DNA of 64,000 nucleotides from Beroe forskalii (lineage: Eukaryota; Ctenophora; Nuda; Beroida; Beroidae), in NCBI GenBank assembly GCA_011033025.1, contig WFMF01000144.1, forward strand, positions 310,001-374,000. Reading direction: 5' to 3'. Position numbers and translations under genes: made by a program. The notes under the pieces are model-generated. The model was not told the DNA's origin. It worked only from the letters and a program-made list of their open reading frames with translations, and made no database searches. Below, piece by piece: positions 11,901-22,226 of this stretch (position 1 is its first letter; every line of letters starts with the position of its first letter).

Positions 11901-14900
11901 TTTAGTGTATAATGTACAGTGTATAATGTGCAAAGTGTGTGGATCGGAATGCACAGTTCGAGGTGTACTGTACAATGTACTGTACAAAAAAGACACCGGA
12001 GCGAGTCAACCGGAATACCTGCGAGAGAGAGAGTGTGTGTGTGTGTAGATGTGTAGAGGTGTATGTACAATGTGCAAATTGCCATAATATTATATACGGT
12101 AAATACACACTTGGGTGTGGAATTACCACATTAATTCTAACACCCAAGTGTGTATTTACTGTATTATACCACTCCAGTGCAGATAACCACAGTGCAATAT
12201 AAGGGCATATTGCACTCTCAGATATCTGATATTTGCACGAGAGCACGAGTGCAATATCAAAATATCTAAATATGCACGAGTGCAATATCTCCATACGAAG
12301 GTAGTTTTCCTTACTGATAAGCAATTACTATATGTGCACTGGTTTATATTGTGACCATTTTGTTTCGTGGTATAATACGCCAATCTAACTCCCCTAGTGG
12401 TATTGTTGCACTAATTACACTCGGCTTCGCCTCGTACAATTTGTGCTCTAATCAAACTCGGCTTCGCCTCGTGTGATTAGTGCTGTAATGAGCACTCGGC
12501 AATGCCTCGTGCAATAACAGCAACAATACCACTACGGGAAGTTAGATAAGCGTATAGTACATCATCTTGTAGCTGCGAATGTACCGGGTGGGCCAAAAAG
12601 AACGTTACAAAAGTAACGCGCTGTAACTTTGGTTGTGTTTGGAGTTTCTTGATGAAACTTTGGAATGTCATAGGTATGTACGATATAATTTTGCACTAAA
12701 AATTTGAAGTGTCTACCTCAGAAAATGTCTGAGTTATCAACAAAAAACTGGTTTTTCGGCAATATTTCAACTTTTGAGAGTCAATAACTCGGCTTGTGTT
12801 TGGAGTTTCATGATGAAATTTTAGGATGTCATAGATATAGGCTATAAGTTTTTGCAACAAAAATTTGAAGTGTCTAGCTCGAAAAATGTTTCAGTTATCA
12901 AGAAAAAGCGGGTTTTTGCCCCTATCTCTGTTTCTTTGCCCATATCTTTGTTTCTGGGACTCAAAAATTTTAGCTACTCCAGGATCATATTGGTCAGATA
13001 TTGCCCGAAATATCTTGAAAGTTTCATAAAGATTGCTCGAAAAACCTCGGAGATATGCGCCTTTTTGCTTACATGTTATCAGTGAAGCGCGTAATTACTG
13101 TCATAGAGGAAGTTAAAACTACCCACGTTTGCGTATGTACACTTTTTTGTGTTACAAAAAGACGCATATCTCCGAGGTTTTTCGAGCAATCTTGATAAAA
13201 CTTTCAGGATATTTCGGGCAATATCTGACCAATATGATCCTGGAGTAGCTAAAATTTTTGAGTCCCAGAAACAAAGATATGGGCAAAGAAACAGAGATAG
13301 GGGCAAAAACCCGCTTTTTCTTGATAACTGAAACATTTTTCGAGCTAGACACTTCAAATTTTTGTTGCAAAAACTTATAGCCTATTTCTATGACATCCTA
13401 AAATTTCATCATGAAACTCCAAACACAAGCCGAGTTATTGACTCTCAAAAGTTGAAATATAGCCGAAAAACCAGTTTTCTGTTTATAACTCGGACATTTT
13501 CTGAGCTAGACACTTCAAATTTTTAGTGCAAAATTGTATCGTACATACCTATGACATCCCAAAGTTTCATCAAGAAACTCCAAACACAACCAAAGTTACA
13601 GCGCGTTACTTTTGTAACGTTCTTTTTGGCCCACCCGGTATAATGAAATGGAATGTATTATTATGTCTAATAGGCAGCTCAGAATGCATAGTTTATAGTG
13701 TGTACACTTGTAATTAACAAGTGAACAAGGAGAATTTAGATTGATCAATGATCACAATTCGCTATACTATACTTTTCGCTTACTACCTTTAGATACATGG
13801 ATTGATCATATCTCAGCACTTCTGTACCGTGGTTTGTAGATAAAAATAGAATAAAGCATAGCCGTATGCAGAGTTCAGTGGCTTATTGCATGAAGTATAT
13901 CAGTGTATAATATGCCTAATACCTGGACCATTGTCTCATTGTAAGATTGTGTGATACAAGGAGATTGAGGGTACGTATAGTTTAATGTACGATTACACTG
14001 AATACAACTACATAGAAGAAGTGCCACTCTGAGATAAAAGGAGATTGTAGAATAAATGCGTGCGACGTGCACAATGTCTGCGAAAGCAATTTATCAAAAT
14101 AAATGTCAAATGAGCACTGTTCTCGTTTTTCTGCTCTTTTACTTAGTAAGTAGCATGTCTTTGAGGAATAGCGAACTTATTTACGCCAAAAAGCATCCAA
14201 TCCAGCAATCCGGGAATGGAGTAAACTGCAAACTCCGTTCTCCTTTACTAGCATGCCTTTGAAAAAGATTATTTGAAACTACTCACCAAAAGGCTCTACG
14301 ACGTGTTGAACAACTACAAGGCATTGAACCGAGGGGTTCCGTACAGACCGAAATATTGCGACATATGTGATAATTATATCCACTCGCGTGCGCTTTTTGA
14401 AGACATTTTAGGTAGCGGGCGCGCATAGCCCGGTAAAATATCTGCACGCTAAATTTGATATCCCCACCTGATATAGCCCGGCCCGCGAGAGCAGTTCTAC
14501 ACCGGTTGCAATATAGCCTGCCATTTGGGAGAAAATATTTTTAGGTGCTAAACTGGCTGAGATCATTGAAAGTGTCCACAATTCCCGCCCTGGCCAGGGC
14601 AGTAACCCCCCGCGGTAATAAAAAAGACTGGCCAGGGTATATATGAGAGAAACGAGTGTCACAGGGTGATCTAAGACTAATACTAAGACTAATATCATGA
14701 TAATTGGGACCCAATTTAAAACGATGAGATCTCAATTACGGGAAATGGTAGAGACATGATCGAGGTCAGGTTTTGTTGATCTAAGATGGGAAAATGTTAT
14801 AGGCTATAAGAGAAGTTCTGGTGACGTCATTTTCACGTCACTATGACGTCATCAACTTAGCGAAATTTTGTTGCTTTTTTAGCGAAAATAGGCCATTTTC

Positions 14901-17900
14901 GAGTGCATTTTTCACCAAGAAGGAAAGGAGATAGCTGTCTGATTTTTCAGAATGATTTTTAGCAAATTTAAAGAGCTTTCAGAAAATCATATGGATTATT
15001 GGGCTATCTCGATTTTTCATCGAGATATACGCGATTTTCTAAGGTACGGTGAAAAATCAATTTTCAAATTATAGGACAAAACTTAAACAAGTGAGATGTC
15101 AAGAACTGCGACTTATCTTGAGATGAGACCGGTCAAAGTATGTTGTACTAAGACGGAATTGTGTGATAGGCTATATGGGAAGTTGGTTTGAGCCTATTTT
15201 GGTGCTGTGATGACGTCATCAAAATTGCATAAAACCACTAAAATAGCGTATTTTGCGATAGAACGCTATTTTGCGCTACTTTGGACATCTCTAACTCAAA
15301 GAGTTTTTATCGGATTATGTTTTACTTTGATCTGTTGCTTTTAAACCTTGAGATTTAGCTATAAAACGAGTTTCAGGGCAATCAGCCGAAAAATGTTGTC
15401 ATGAGAGGCCTCTGGATATGGAGCTGCAAAATGCTCGAAATTACGTTTATGACGAAAATTTGTTATTTAGTCCTATTCTGTGATACGATGGTCAACTGAT
15501 AATGGTTTTTCTATGTCTCACAATGAATAGGGATGGGAAATATACGATGAACTAGTGGAGCACGTGAGTTCACGCGGACGTTTTGTAGAAATTAGGGGAT
15601 TTGAAGAAATTGATATTTATACGGGATTTTCGACTTGATTACGTTGAAATGAGTGCAAATACGACTAATGCACATGAAATAAGATGCATGTGCTATACTT
15701 CAGCACGTGAGTACACACAGACGTTTTGTAGAAATTAGAGGATTTAAAGAAATTGATGTTTACACGGGATTTTCGACTTGATTATGTTGAAATGAGTTCA
15801 AATACAAATAATGCACGTGAAATTAGATCTGGTTGCTATATTTAAGCACGTGAGTTCGCGTGGACGATTTGTAGAAATTAGGGGATTTGAAGAAATTGAT
15901 ATTTACATGGGATTTTCGACTTGGTTACGTTGAAATGAGTTCAAATACGACTTATGTACGTGAAATAAGATCTGGTTGCTATATTTAAGCACGTGAGTTC
16001 GCGTGGACGATTTGTAGAAATTAAGAAATATATTAATTCTAGTAATTCCAAGTTAGATTAACGTAGTTTCGGACTTATTTAGGGTGAGTTACGTGGGTTC
16101 GGCTTGCGTGTGGGCTAGTTACGTGGGATTAGACTACGTGAGGGCAAGTAACGTGGGTCCAAACTGCCTTTGGGCAAGTAACATGGGTTCAAACTACATA
16201 CATCTGTCAAGATATCACCACCAAAACCGTTGGACGGTTGGTCTAGTAACCCCCCGCGGGTTTGGATGTGACAACAGAACCTGAAAGAGACAAAATGGGC
16301 TGATCACATCCAAACCAGCGGGGGGTTACTAGACCAACCGTCCAACGGTTTTGGTGGTGTAACAACTTAAGCAGCTAAGTCTCGATCATGAGGCAAAAAA
16401 AACTGACAAATAAGCAAATAGAAAGATTTTTGTGGAGTTGATTATCGACAAAACATCTTAGCGGTGGGAAGTTAAAAGTCAAAACACTGAAACTGATATT
16501 CATCATTGTCCAATGTCCAGCAGCGTAATGACTATTGAATCATGAAATTATGAGATGCAGTTCAACTTTGAAATAGAATTGAATGAAATTGACAGCAAAA
16601 CAACATAGGTATCGATAATTAATAAACATTCAGCAAAATATGTGGCCAACAGTAGACAAAAGTCGAATCAAATAGCAGAGAAAACAGTGAACTGCAGTGG
16701 AACTGCAGTGAAAGCAGTGATAGCAGCAGCTCAAATTCTGTAAAATTCTGTAAAAGCAATCATTCCGAGAAAGAGAAGTAAAAAGATACAAAATCAAAAA
16801 CGAGAGAATGAAATACGATATCATGAAATAAAGTTAGGAATTTGCATGTGTGTTGATCATCAATTGCATTGCCATGTTGTCATGGTTACACATTCTTCAG
16901 AAATAGCAGGAGCTGAGTGAGAGCAATACGTCATTATCATTAGTAACAATGGTGCATTACTTTTTCTCACACACAGCGGATACGATGTAAAATAAATGCC
17001 GCCTAATTACCGCGACACTCTGATACGTTGTGCAACTTCCCGTGAGAAATATTTTTAGGGACACTTTATTTCATTGACTTACCATATTCAACCATGGTAA
17101 TTACGTCATTCTCATTTGCCCATTATAACAGTGCTGCAAAAACAGAGGTTCACCAATTAATGTAAATACCTACGCTCATTCTAGCCCATTTTCGGTCGTA
17201 TGAAAGTATACCAATGACCCCCTGCTGACCCCCTACTGACCCCCAGCTGACCCCCTACTGACCCCTGCTGACCCCTACTGACCCCCTACTGACCCCCTGG
17301 TGAACCCCTACTGACCCCCTGGTGACCCCCTGGTGAAGCCCTACTGACCCCCTACTGACCCCCTGCTGACCCCCTGCTGACCCCCTACTGACCCCCTGGT
17401 GAACCCCTGGTGACCCCCTGGTGAACCCTTACTGACCCCCTACTGACCACTTCCTGATCATAATTCTAACATATATCATGAATGTTTTAAAAAGCATTTA
17501 AAATAGCACTCAGCCTTATAATGACGCTTTATTGGTCAATTGCCACTCGATCAAGGCACCCTAAAAGCACGCTCAAAACATAAACGAGTCAGTTATATTT
17601 TTCATGTTCGTTATGTTATTCTGTTATTCAAGTCAGTCAAATAAGTCAGGACAGTCACGTTAGTCAAGTTATTCAAGTCATTCAAGTCAGTTCTGTCGGT
17701 CAGGTCAGTCAGGTCGGTCAAGTTGGTCAAGTTGGTCAAGTTAGTCAAGCCAAATTAGTCAAGCCACTCAAGTCAAGTTACTTTGATCAAGTCATGTCAG
17801 TCATGTCAGTCATGTCAGTCATGTCAGTCATGTCAGTCATGTCAGTCATGTCAGTCATGTCAGTCATGTCAGTCATGTCAGTCATGTCAGTCATGTCAGT

Positions 17901-20900
17901 CATGTCAGTCATGTCAGTCATGTCAGTCATGTCAGTCATGTCAGTCATGTCAGTCATGTCAGTCATGTCAGTCATGTCAGTCATGTCAGTCATGTCAGTC
18001 ATGACAGTCATGAATAACAGAATAACATAACGAACATGAAAAATATAACTGACTCGTTTATGTTTTGAGCGTGCGTTTAGGGTGCCTTGATCGAGTGGCA
18101 ATTGACCAATAAAGCGTCATTATAAGGCTGAGTGCTATTTTAAATGCTTTTAAAACATTCATGATATATGTTAGAATTATGATCAGGAAGTGGTCAGTAG
18201 GGGGTCAGTAAGGGTTCACCAGGGGGTCACCAGGGGGTCACCAGGGGTTCACCAGGGGGTCAGTAGGGGGTCAGCAGGGGGTCAAAAGGGGGTCAGCAGG
18301 GGGTCAGTAGGGGTTCACCAGGGGGTCAGTAGGGGTTCACCAGGGGGTCAGTAGGGGGTCAGTAGGGGGTCAGTAGGGGGTCAGCTGGGGGTCAGTAGGG
18401 GGTCAGCAGGGGGTCATTGGTATACTTTCATACGACCCCATTTTCTTCATCGTTTTGTATCCCTTTTCAATTTTGTTGTAACTGATGCGTTTTGCAAAGT
18501 GACATGCTAGTGACATGCTAGTGACATTTTTACTTTGCTTGTTTTTCCAAGATTTCTAGTGTTTTAAGTTTAATTAACATCATCTGACCACATTTTAGCC
18601 AATAATCCTTCGATTGCAAGATTAATCCATGCTTTGATTCGATCCGCCTTTAAAAATTTTCGCCCTCGGGCCCTTCGGGCCTTCGGGCTCACAACTTCTA
18701 CATAGGCTTTGCCAACCTCTTCGATCTAATACTTACGATGCTTAATCGTTTTTGTATTGCATTTGTAAATAAACTTACATTTTTGTTGATTCAAGAAAAA
18801 ACTCAATATCATTGTTGCAAAACCTTCGTGTGATTTCAATTCTTCGAGGATTTACTTGAACTTTCAACTTTTCACATCTTAGATATGCCACTCTCCCAAA
18901 AAGCTCACGCGAGTGGATATATACCATATACTCCTCGCCTCATGGGCTGAATTTCGTATAGCACTCGGGCTCTTCGAGCCCTGCGTGCTATACGATATAT
19001 ATCCCACTCGGGCTAGCGCCCTCGAGGGATATATTTTCATATCGCACGCGCATGCGCGTGCGATATGAAATTCAGCCCTAGAGGCTGCGGGTATATGTAT
19101 ATATAGCCAATACCCCTTCCCTGTGCTATCAACCTGAAGGCATATGTTCACCCCTTACTCCTACCCACCGAGTAGTCCAGCACCCCTTGGCACTACCCAC
19201 CAAGTATAACAGCACCCCTTGGCACTACCCACCGAGTATTTCTACCCCCTTGGAACTACCCACCGAGTATTCCAGCACTCCCTTGGCGTTGGCACTACCC
19301 ACCGAGTATCGCAGCCTCGTAGTGGTGCACGACCAGGGGGTACACGCTCTGTTTCACCGTTACCAGGATCCTGCGGGAGCCTAGATCCTGCTCGGAAGCG
19401 TGGAGCGGCAGCCACACCCTCATGCCCCGGGCTCCACAGTTCAGCCACAGGGCGGCTCCCAGGTATTCTCCTGTGCGGGAGGGGCAGGACACGGACTCAA
19501 CACTCGTAGCTATGGTGACGGGCTTACTGCTCATCTCACCAGTCTCTGGGGAGGGGGGGTGAGGGGAAATGAAGTTTCATAGGAATAAACGGTTAACAGT
19601 GGGGTACTGCATTATTAAAATAGTAACAGGGTTACTAGAAATCGGGAAATACATAAACAGTATTTCAAATGCAAAAGTGTGAAACCGACTTTTGACTTAT
19701 TGACTTCTATCCAGTATCCACACACCCACCTCCGATCTCGAACATGAGGAGTTTGCCGGCGATGTTGAGCAGCACAGACCTCATGGTGCCATCCGGCACC
19801 CCGGCATCAGCCGTCAAGGGAGACACGTGGGCACTCAGCACGGCGCAGGGGTGCGGCGTGAACTTAGCCACCGAGAACTCCAAGCACCTAGGGGAAAACA
19901 CTCGCTATTTTGTTATTAACAAGCACTACCGACCTCCTGATTTAGGGAGAAACTAAACTATAATAGATTTTCTTATCCTCAATCAAATTTGACTAGGAGT
20001 GTCATTGACAAGACATCGTCCCCAATTTCGCTAATTGTAGAAAGGTCATTGTTATGTTTTGTAACTTCAAAAAGACTGATACACTGACTACCTCCAGAAC
20101 CTTGGTGTAAGTAGCTGCGATATCTAGGGTTGGCGGAATAACCACGCTCAGCTGGTAGATGATGACCCTGCAGTTCCCGGTCACCACTATCAGGTAGTCC
20201 AGGTAAGTGTTGAGAGTGATGATGGAGGAGGGCAGGGGGATGGTGCACACCACCGAGCTCTGGTCGATGGAGTTGTGGTGGGGGTACAGGTAGATCTTGC
20301 TGGTCTTGGTGTCGTGGTGGAAGGCCCCCACGATCAGGATGCCCCGCCACCACAGCATCCCGCCCCGCACCACCATGCTCTGCTCCTGTGCCTCGTTACC
20401 GAAACACCGCCACTTGTGTTTCGCAGAGATGTAGAAGGCAAAGCCCCGCGAGCCTGCCACCGCCGTGCACTGTCCGGAGGCGCCGATGGCGACGAAGCGG
20501 AGCGGGCAGTTCCCGTTAGCGTAGATATCAGGTACCTTGATGGCTTGCCACGGCCAGTTCTCCAGAGGACTCCCCAGGGAGGCGATGAAGGACTGGTGGG
20601 GGGAGTCGTAGTTCTCAACCTCCCCCCGGTAGATGCTCTCGTAGACTGAGAGCCCTGTCTTGGGCGGGAACCTGTTGGGCAGGATGAAGACCTGGTTGCC
20701 GGACTGCAGGATGATGTGTTGCTGGTTGTTTGACACGTTGTTCACTGTCAGCGGGGACTTGAGGAAGGGTATCTTAGAGAGCTGCACCCCGGATATGGAC
20801 CACAAGTTGTACCCTTCCAGGTCCCAACATGCCTGGGACACGGGGATGCTGCTGGAATAGAGGAAGGTGCCGAAGACAGACCACAAGTACAGGGCTCCTG

Positions 20901-22226
20901 AGCCGTAGACAGCGCACAGACAGCAGCAGTCCGGCGTCCAGAAGACCTTGACAACACGCGAGGGGTCCGTGGACGTAACCCCTTCCTCGCTCTCTGAGTA
21001 ACCCTTGAGTTGGTGGGACAGGTTGAGCAGACCACTGTCGTAGTTCAACACATACACAAACACTTCCCCACTTTCTGTCCCAAACGCTAACAGATGGTAC
21101 CGCGGATTGATGGTGGCGCAGGACGCGTTCTCAATGCCGGACGCTAACAGAGCGTGGATCGTGTTGGGTTTGTAGAACTCGCTCGACTGAATGTAGCCTG
21201 CTCGGCCGTTAGAGAATGTCACAGCAGCTATGTCCAGTGCGTTGGAGTAGCACAGGTTAGTGATGTGGATATCGTTGTCGGGAGAGTAGGAGTGCTGGTG
21301 AGGGTCTGTAAAACACACCTGGGGTCGAAGAATTCTCAGAAATCAAATAGACTGGAGAGATTTGAAAGAATTGAGAAAGGAAAAAAGGAATTGATGCAAG
21401 GATTTGACAAGTCTCATAACATTCTAATTTTGTGAATTATTAAATCAAATAGGACAGAACTCTATTATAAATTCACGCACCTGTGATATATCGCTCTCGA
21501 GCTCCTGCATGATCAGCCCATCATCCCACAGGAACTGCTTGACTCCCCCTCCCACAGTAGTGAAGATCATGAGGTCGTTGTTCAGTCCGTTGAGGGACGT
21601 GATCCCCTCCTCCGCATTGACCACCATCACGGCGTCCAGGAGGATGGACGGCACCGTCCCCACGCTCTCATGCAGCATCACCCCGCTCCTGCCGTCCACG
21701 CACTGGTATGACAGTGGCTGGGACAGGTCCAGCTTCACCTCGAACAGGATGATGCGGCCTGTGTCTGTGACAACGGCAATACCGGAACCGTCAGGGCGCC
21801 AGTAGAGCATCTCATTGCTGCCGTATTGGAGGATGGAGTCTTCAGATCTCTGGTATCGGAATAGCTTGGAGTAGGGTTAGGGTTACTATTGGAGGATGGA
21901 GTCCTCAGATCTCTGGTATCGAAATAGCCTGGAGTAGGGTTAGGGACTGTTAGGGTTAGTATTCACCAAAGAGGGGAAAGGATTGCGGCAGAAGGAAGAA
22001 TCATACAAAGATACAATGCCATCACCTCCAAGATATTCACTGATTTCAAAATATTTAATCATCTCGAACAGGTTATATGGAAAAAGTTTTTCTCTTACAA
22101 TTAGAAAAATTTCACGCGTTAATTGACGTACTTGGTAGACGAGTGGGTTCGCCAGAGATCTAGGCATGTTTTGGAACAGGATGCGATCAACAAGCGATCT
22201 GCATTGCTTCGGATACAGATCAAAGC
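8927..22226 (-). CDS. RIC1: RIC1, Rab6A exchange-factor subunit (Golgi)
   Basis: RIC1 pairs with RGP1 to activate Rab6A in endosome-to-Golgi retrieval. Ten coding exons are recognised: 22132-22226, 21481-21847, 20092-21318, 19730-19877, 19303-19545, 11701-11861, 10883-11056, 10373-10632, 9900-10167 and 8927-9715. Together they make 1243 codons plus stop; the vertebrate protein is about 1400 residues. Phases agree at every junction. The N-terminal half is the WD40-like region (YLWSVFGTFLY, GYNLWSISG, KHKWRCFGN). The C-terminal half carries the RIC1 domain (AALWLNCGARGMRVWLPL, LPYFQHTLELMIHK, VAHCARKTEMTQWEYLF) and ends CSVS like the vertebrate protein. The initiator exon, expected above 22226, was not found. 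About 24 residues seem missing between the exons at 19303 and 11861, so a short exon may hide in that 7.4-kb intron. Four splice junctions have tandem copies. Confidence 0.92.
10633..10790. repeat. GGGAGTTAGGA-type minisatellite at a RIC1 acceptor
   Basis: Degenerate copies of GGGAGTTAGGA and GTGGAGAGTTA fill about 150 bp immediately upstream, in transcription sense, of the exon ending at 10632. On the minus strand this is a long pyrimidine-rich tract ending CTCTCCCAG, so the array may have grown out of the polypyrimidine tract. Confidence 0.6.
11041..11275 (-). repeat. Eight tandem copies of a RIC1 3' splice site
   Basis: Units of 30 or 31 bp repeat nearly eight times; the last copy is partial. 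Each complete unit contains, on the minus strand, CCCTCAG followed by the first codons of the exon (GCGCTAGAGTCTGACATGT). The exon proper is taken to end at 11056, the acceptor nearest the rest of the exon. The first units are 30 bp, so using the next acceptors upstream would add ten residues each in frame. Units further out are 31 bp and would shift the frame. Confidence 0.9.
11838..12028 (-). repeat. Duplicated RIC1 acceptor with an intervening 21-bp repeat
   Basis: The acceptor-plus-exon-start segment at 11838-11870 recurs at about 11996-12030 with one or two changes. Its minus strand reads CTCTCGCAG, then GTATCCCGGTTGACTCGCTC. The interval holds tandem copies of a 21-bp unit (TGTTTAGTGTATAATGTACAG). 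Only the inner copy leads into the long conserved exon. Confidence 0.85.
12371..12556. mobile_element. Hairpin MITE with CTCGGCTTCGCCTCG core
   Basis: Outer inverted repeats (ATCTAACTCCCCTAGTGG and its near complement) enclose three short hairpins. Each hairpin is built on an imperfect palindrome like CACTCGGCTTCGCCTCGTG. Related elements occur at 18917-19106, 31911-32085, 32440-32632 and 42561-42682. A perfect small hairpin at about 12101-12160 (TAAATACACACTTGGGTG arms) lies next to it. Confidence 0.75.
12582..13640. mobile_element. 1.06-kb foldback element flanked by TA
   Basis: The left arm (12584-13070) and right arm (about 13152-13638) are inverted copies of about 490 bp separated by an 80-bp loop. 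The ends read CCGGGTGGGCCAAAAAGAACG and its complement, each next to a TA dinucleotide. That fits TA target duplication, as used by Tc1/mariner-type transposases. No transposase is encoded. The same open frame appears on opposite strands in the two arms and is only a by-product of the symmetry. The element lies in the large RIC1 intron. Confidence 0.85.
14790..15530. repeat. Diverged direct repeat with GTGACGTCAT motifs
   Basis: Two diverged copies about 370 bp apart share ATAGGCTATA..GGAAGTT, TGACGTCATCAA and A/T-rich blocks around AAAATAGCG. No coding potential is seen. It is probably an old dispersed repeat within the RIC1 intron. Confidence 0.45.
15560..16030. repeat. 143-bp satellite, about 3.3 copies
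   Basis: Copies begin with GCACGTGAG at 15560, 15706, 15846 and 15989, giving periods of 146, 140 and 143 bp. Each copy carries TTTGTAGAAATTAG, GGGATTTTCGACTTG and GTTGAAATGAGT blocks. The last copy is cut off after about 40 bp. Confidence 0.85.
16081..16198. repeat. ~32-bp tandem repeat (AGTTACGTGGGTT units)
   Basis: Four diverged units with AGT[TA]ACGTGGG followed by CAAACT or CTACGTG-like text repeat about every 31-33 bp. It follows the 143-bp satellite directly and has no gene. Confidence 0.6.
16215..16361. mobile_element. Short MITE with ~58-bp inverted arms
   Basis: The arms begin CACCACCAAAACCGTTGGAC and match over nearly 60 bp in opposite orientation, around a loop of about 30 bp. 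No coding sequence is present. Confidence 0.85.
17194..18437. mobile_element. Foldback element with satellite arms and satellite centre
   Basis: The ends GGTCGTATGAAAGTATACC and its complement bound the element. Each arm has, from outside in, a minisatellite of TGACCCCCTAC/TGGTGAACCCC units (17212-17450; inverted 18185-18415). Next comes a matched unique stretch, about 120 bp, containing TTGATCGAGTGGCAATTGAC. The centre is a 9-bp tandem array. The left arm also has an extra 150 bp of loose GTCAAGTCA repeats that the right arm lacks. Confidence 0.85.
17793..18003. repeat. 9-bp satellite, about 23 copies
   Basis: The unit ATGTCAGTC repeats almost perfectly. Because 9 is a multiple of 3 and the unit lacks stops, long frames of three-residue repeats stay open on both strands. 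These are not genes. The array is the centre of the foldback element. Confidence 0.95.
18917..19106. mobile_element. MITE made of nested hairpins
   Basis: The outer arms GGGCTGAATTTCGTAT and ATATGAAATTCAGCCC enclose three hairpins: TATAGCACTCGGGCTC.. with GAGCCCTGCGTGCTATA; TATATCCCACTCGGGC with its partner; and the near-perfect palindrome around CGCACGCGCATGCGCGTGCG. Architecture and CTCGG core match the other hairpin MITEs listed. Confidence 0.75.
19155..19315 (-). repeat. Five tandem copies of a RIC1 5' splice site
   Basis: Minus-strand units of about 30-38 bp each carry ATACTCG followed by GTGGGTAG, the exon end and donor of the exon 19303-19545. One copy has a changed base before the donor. 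The copy nearest the exon is at 19303; the others lie downstream in the intron. Confidence 0.85.
21823..21962 (-). repeat. Duplicated RIC1 acceptor with TTAGGG-like tail
   Basis: A 63-bp unit occurs twice in tandem (21823-21885 and 21886-21962) with a few substitutions. On the minus strand each copy has CGATACCAGAG then ATCTGAAGAC or ATCTGAGGAC, the acceptor and start of the exon 21481-21847. Each copy also ends in GGGTTAGGG on the plus strand. These short runs are not a telomere. Confidence 0.85.

Noticed and set aside
17783..18101. Long frames of repeated CQS, MSV and MTD residues
   Set aside because: Pure 9-bp satellite; open in several frames on both strands, with no start context or gene structure.
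21870..21962. GGGTTAGGGTTA runs suggesting a telomere remnant
   Set aside because: Only two to three TTAGGG-like units inside a duplicated intron segment; too short for a telomeric array.
21940..22167. 75-codon minus-strand frame starting MPRSLANPLVYQ
   Set aside because: It overlaps the RIC1 exon 22132-22226 in another frame and runs into the intron; the RIC1 frame joins its neighbours in phase.
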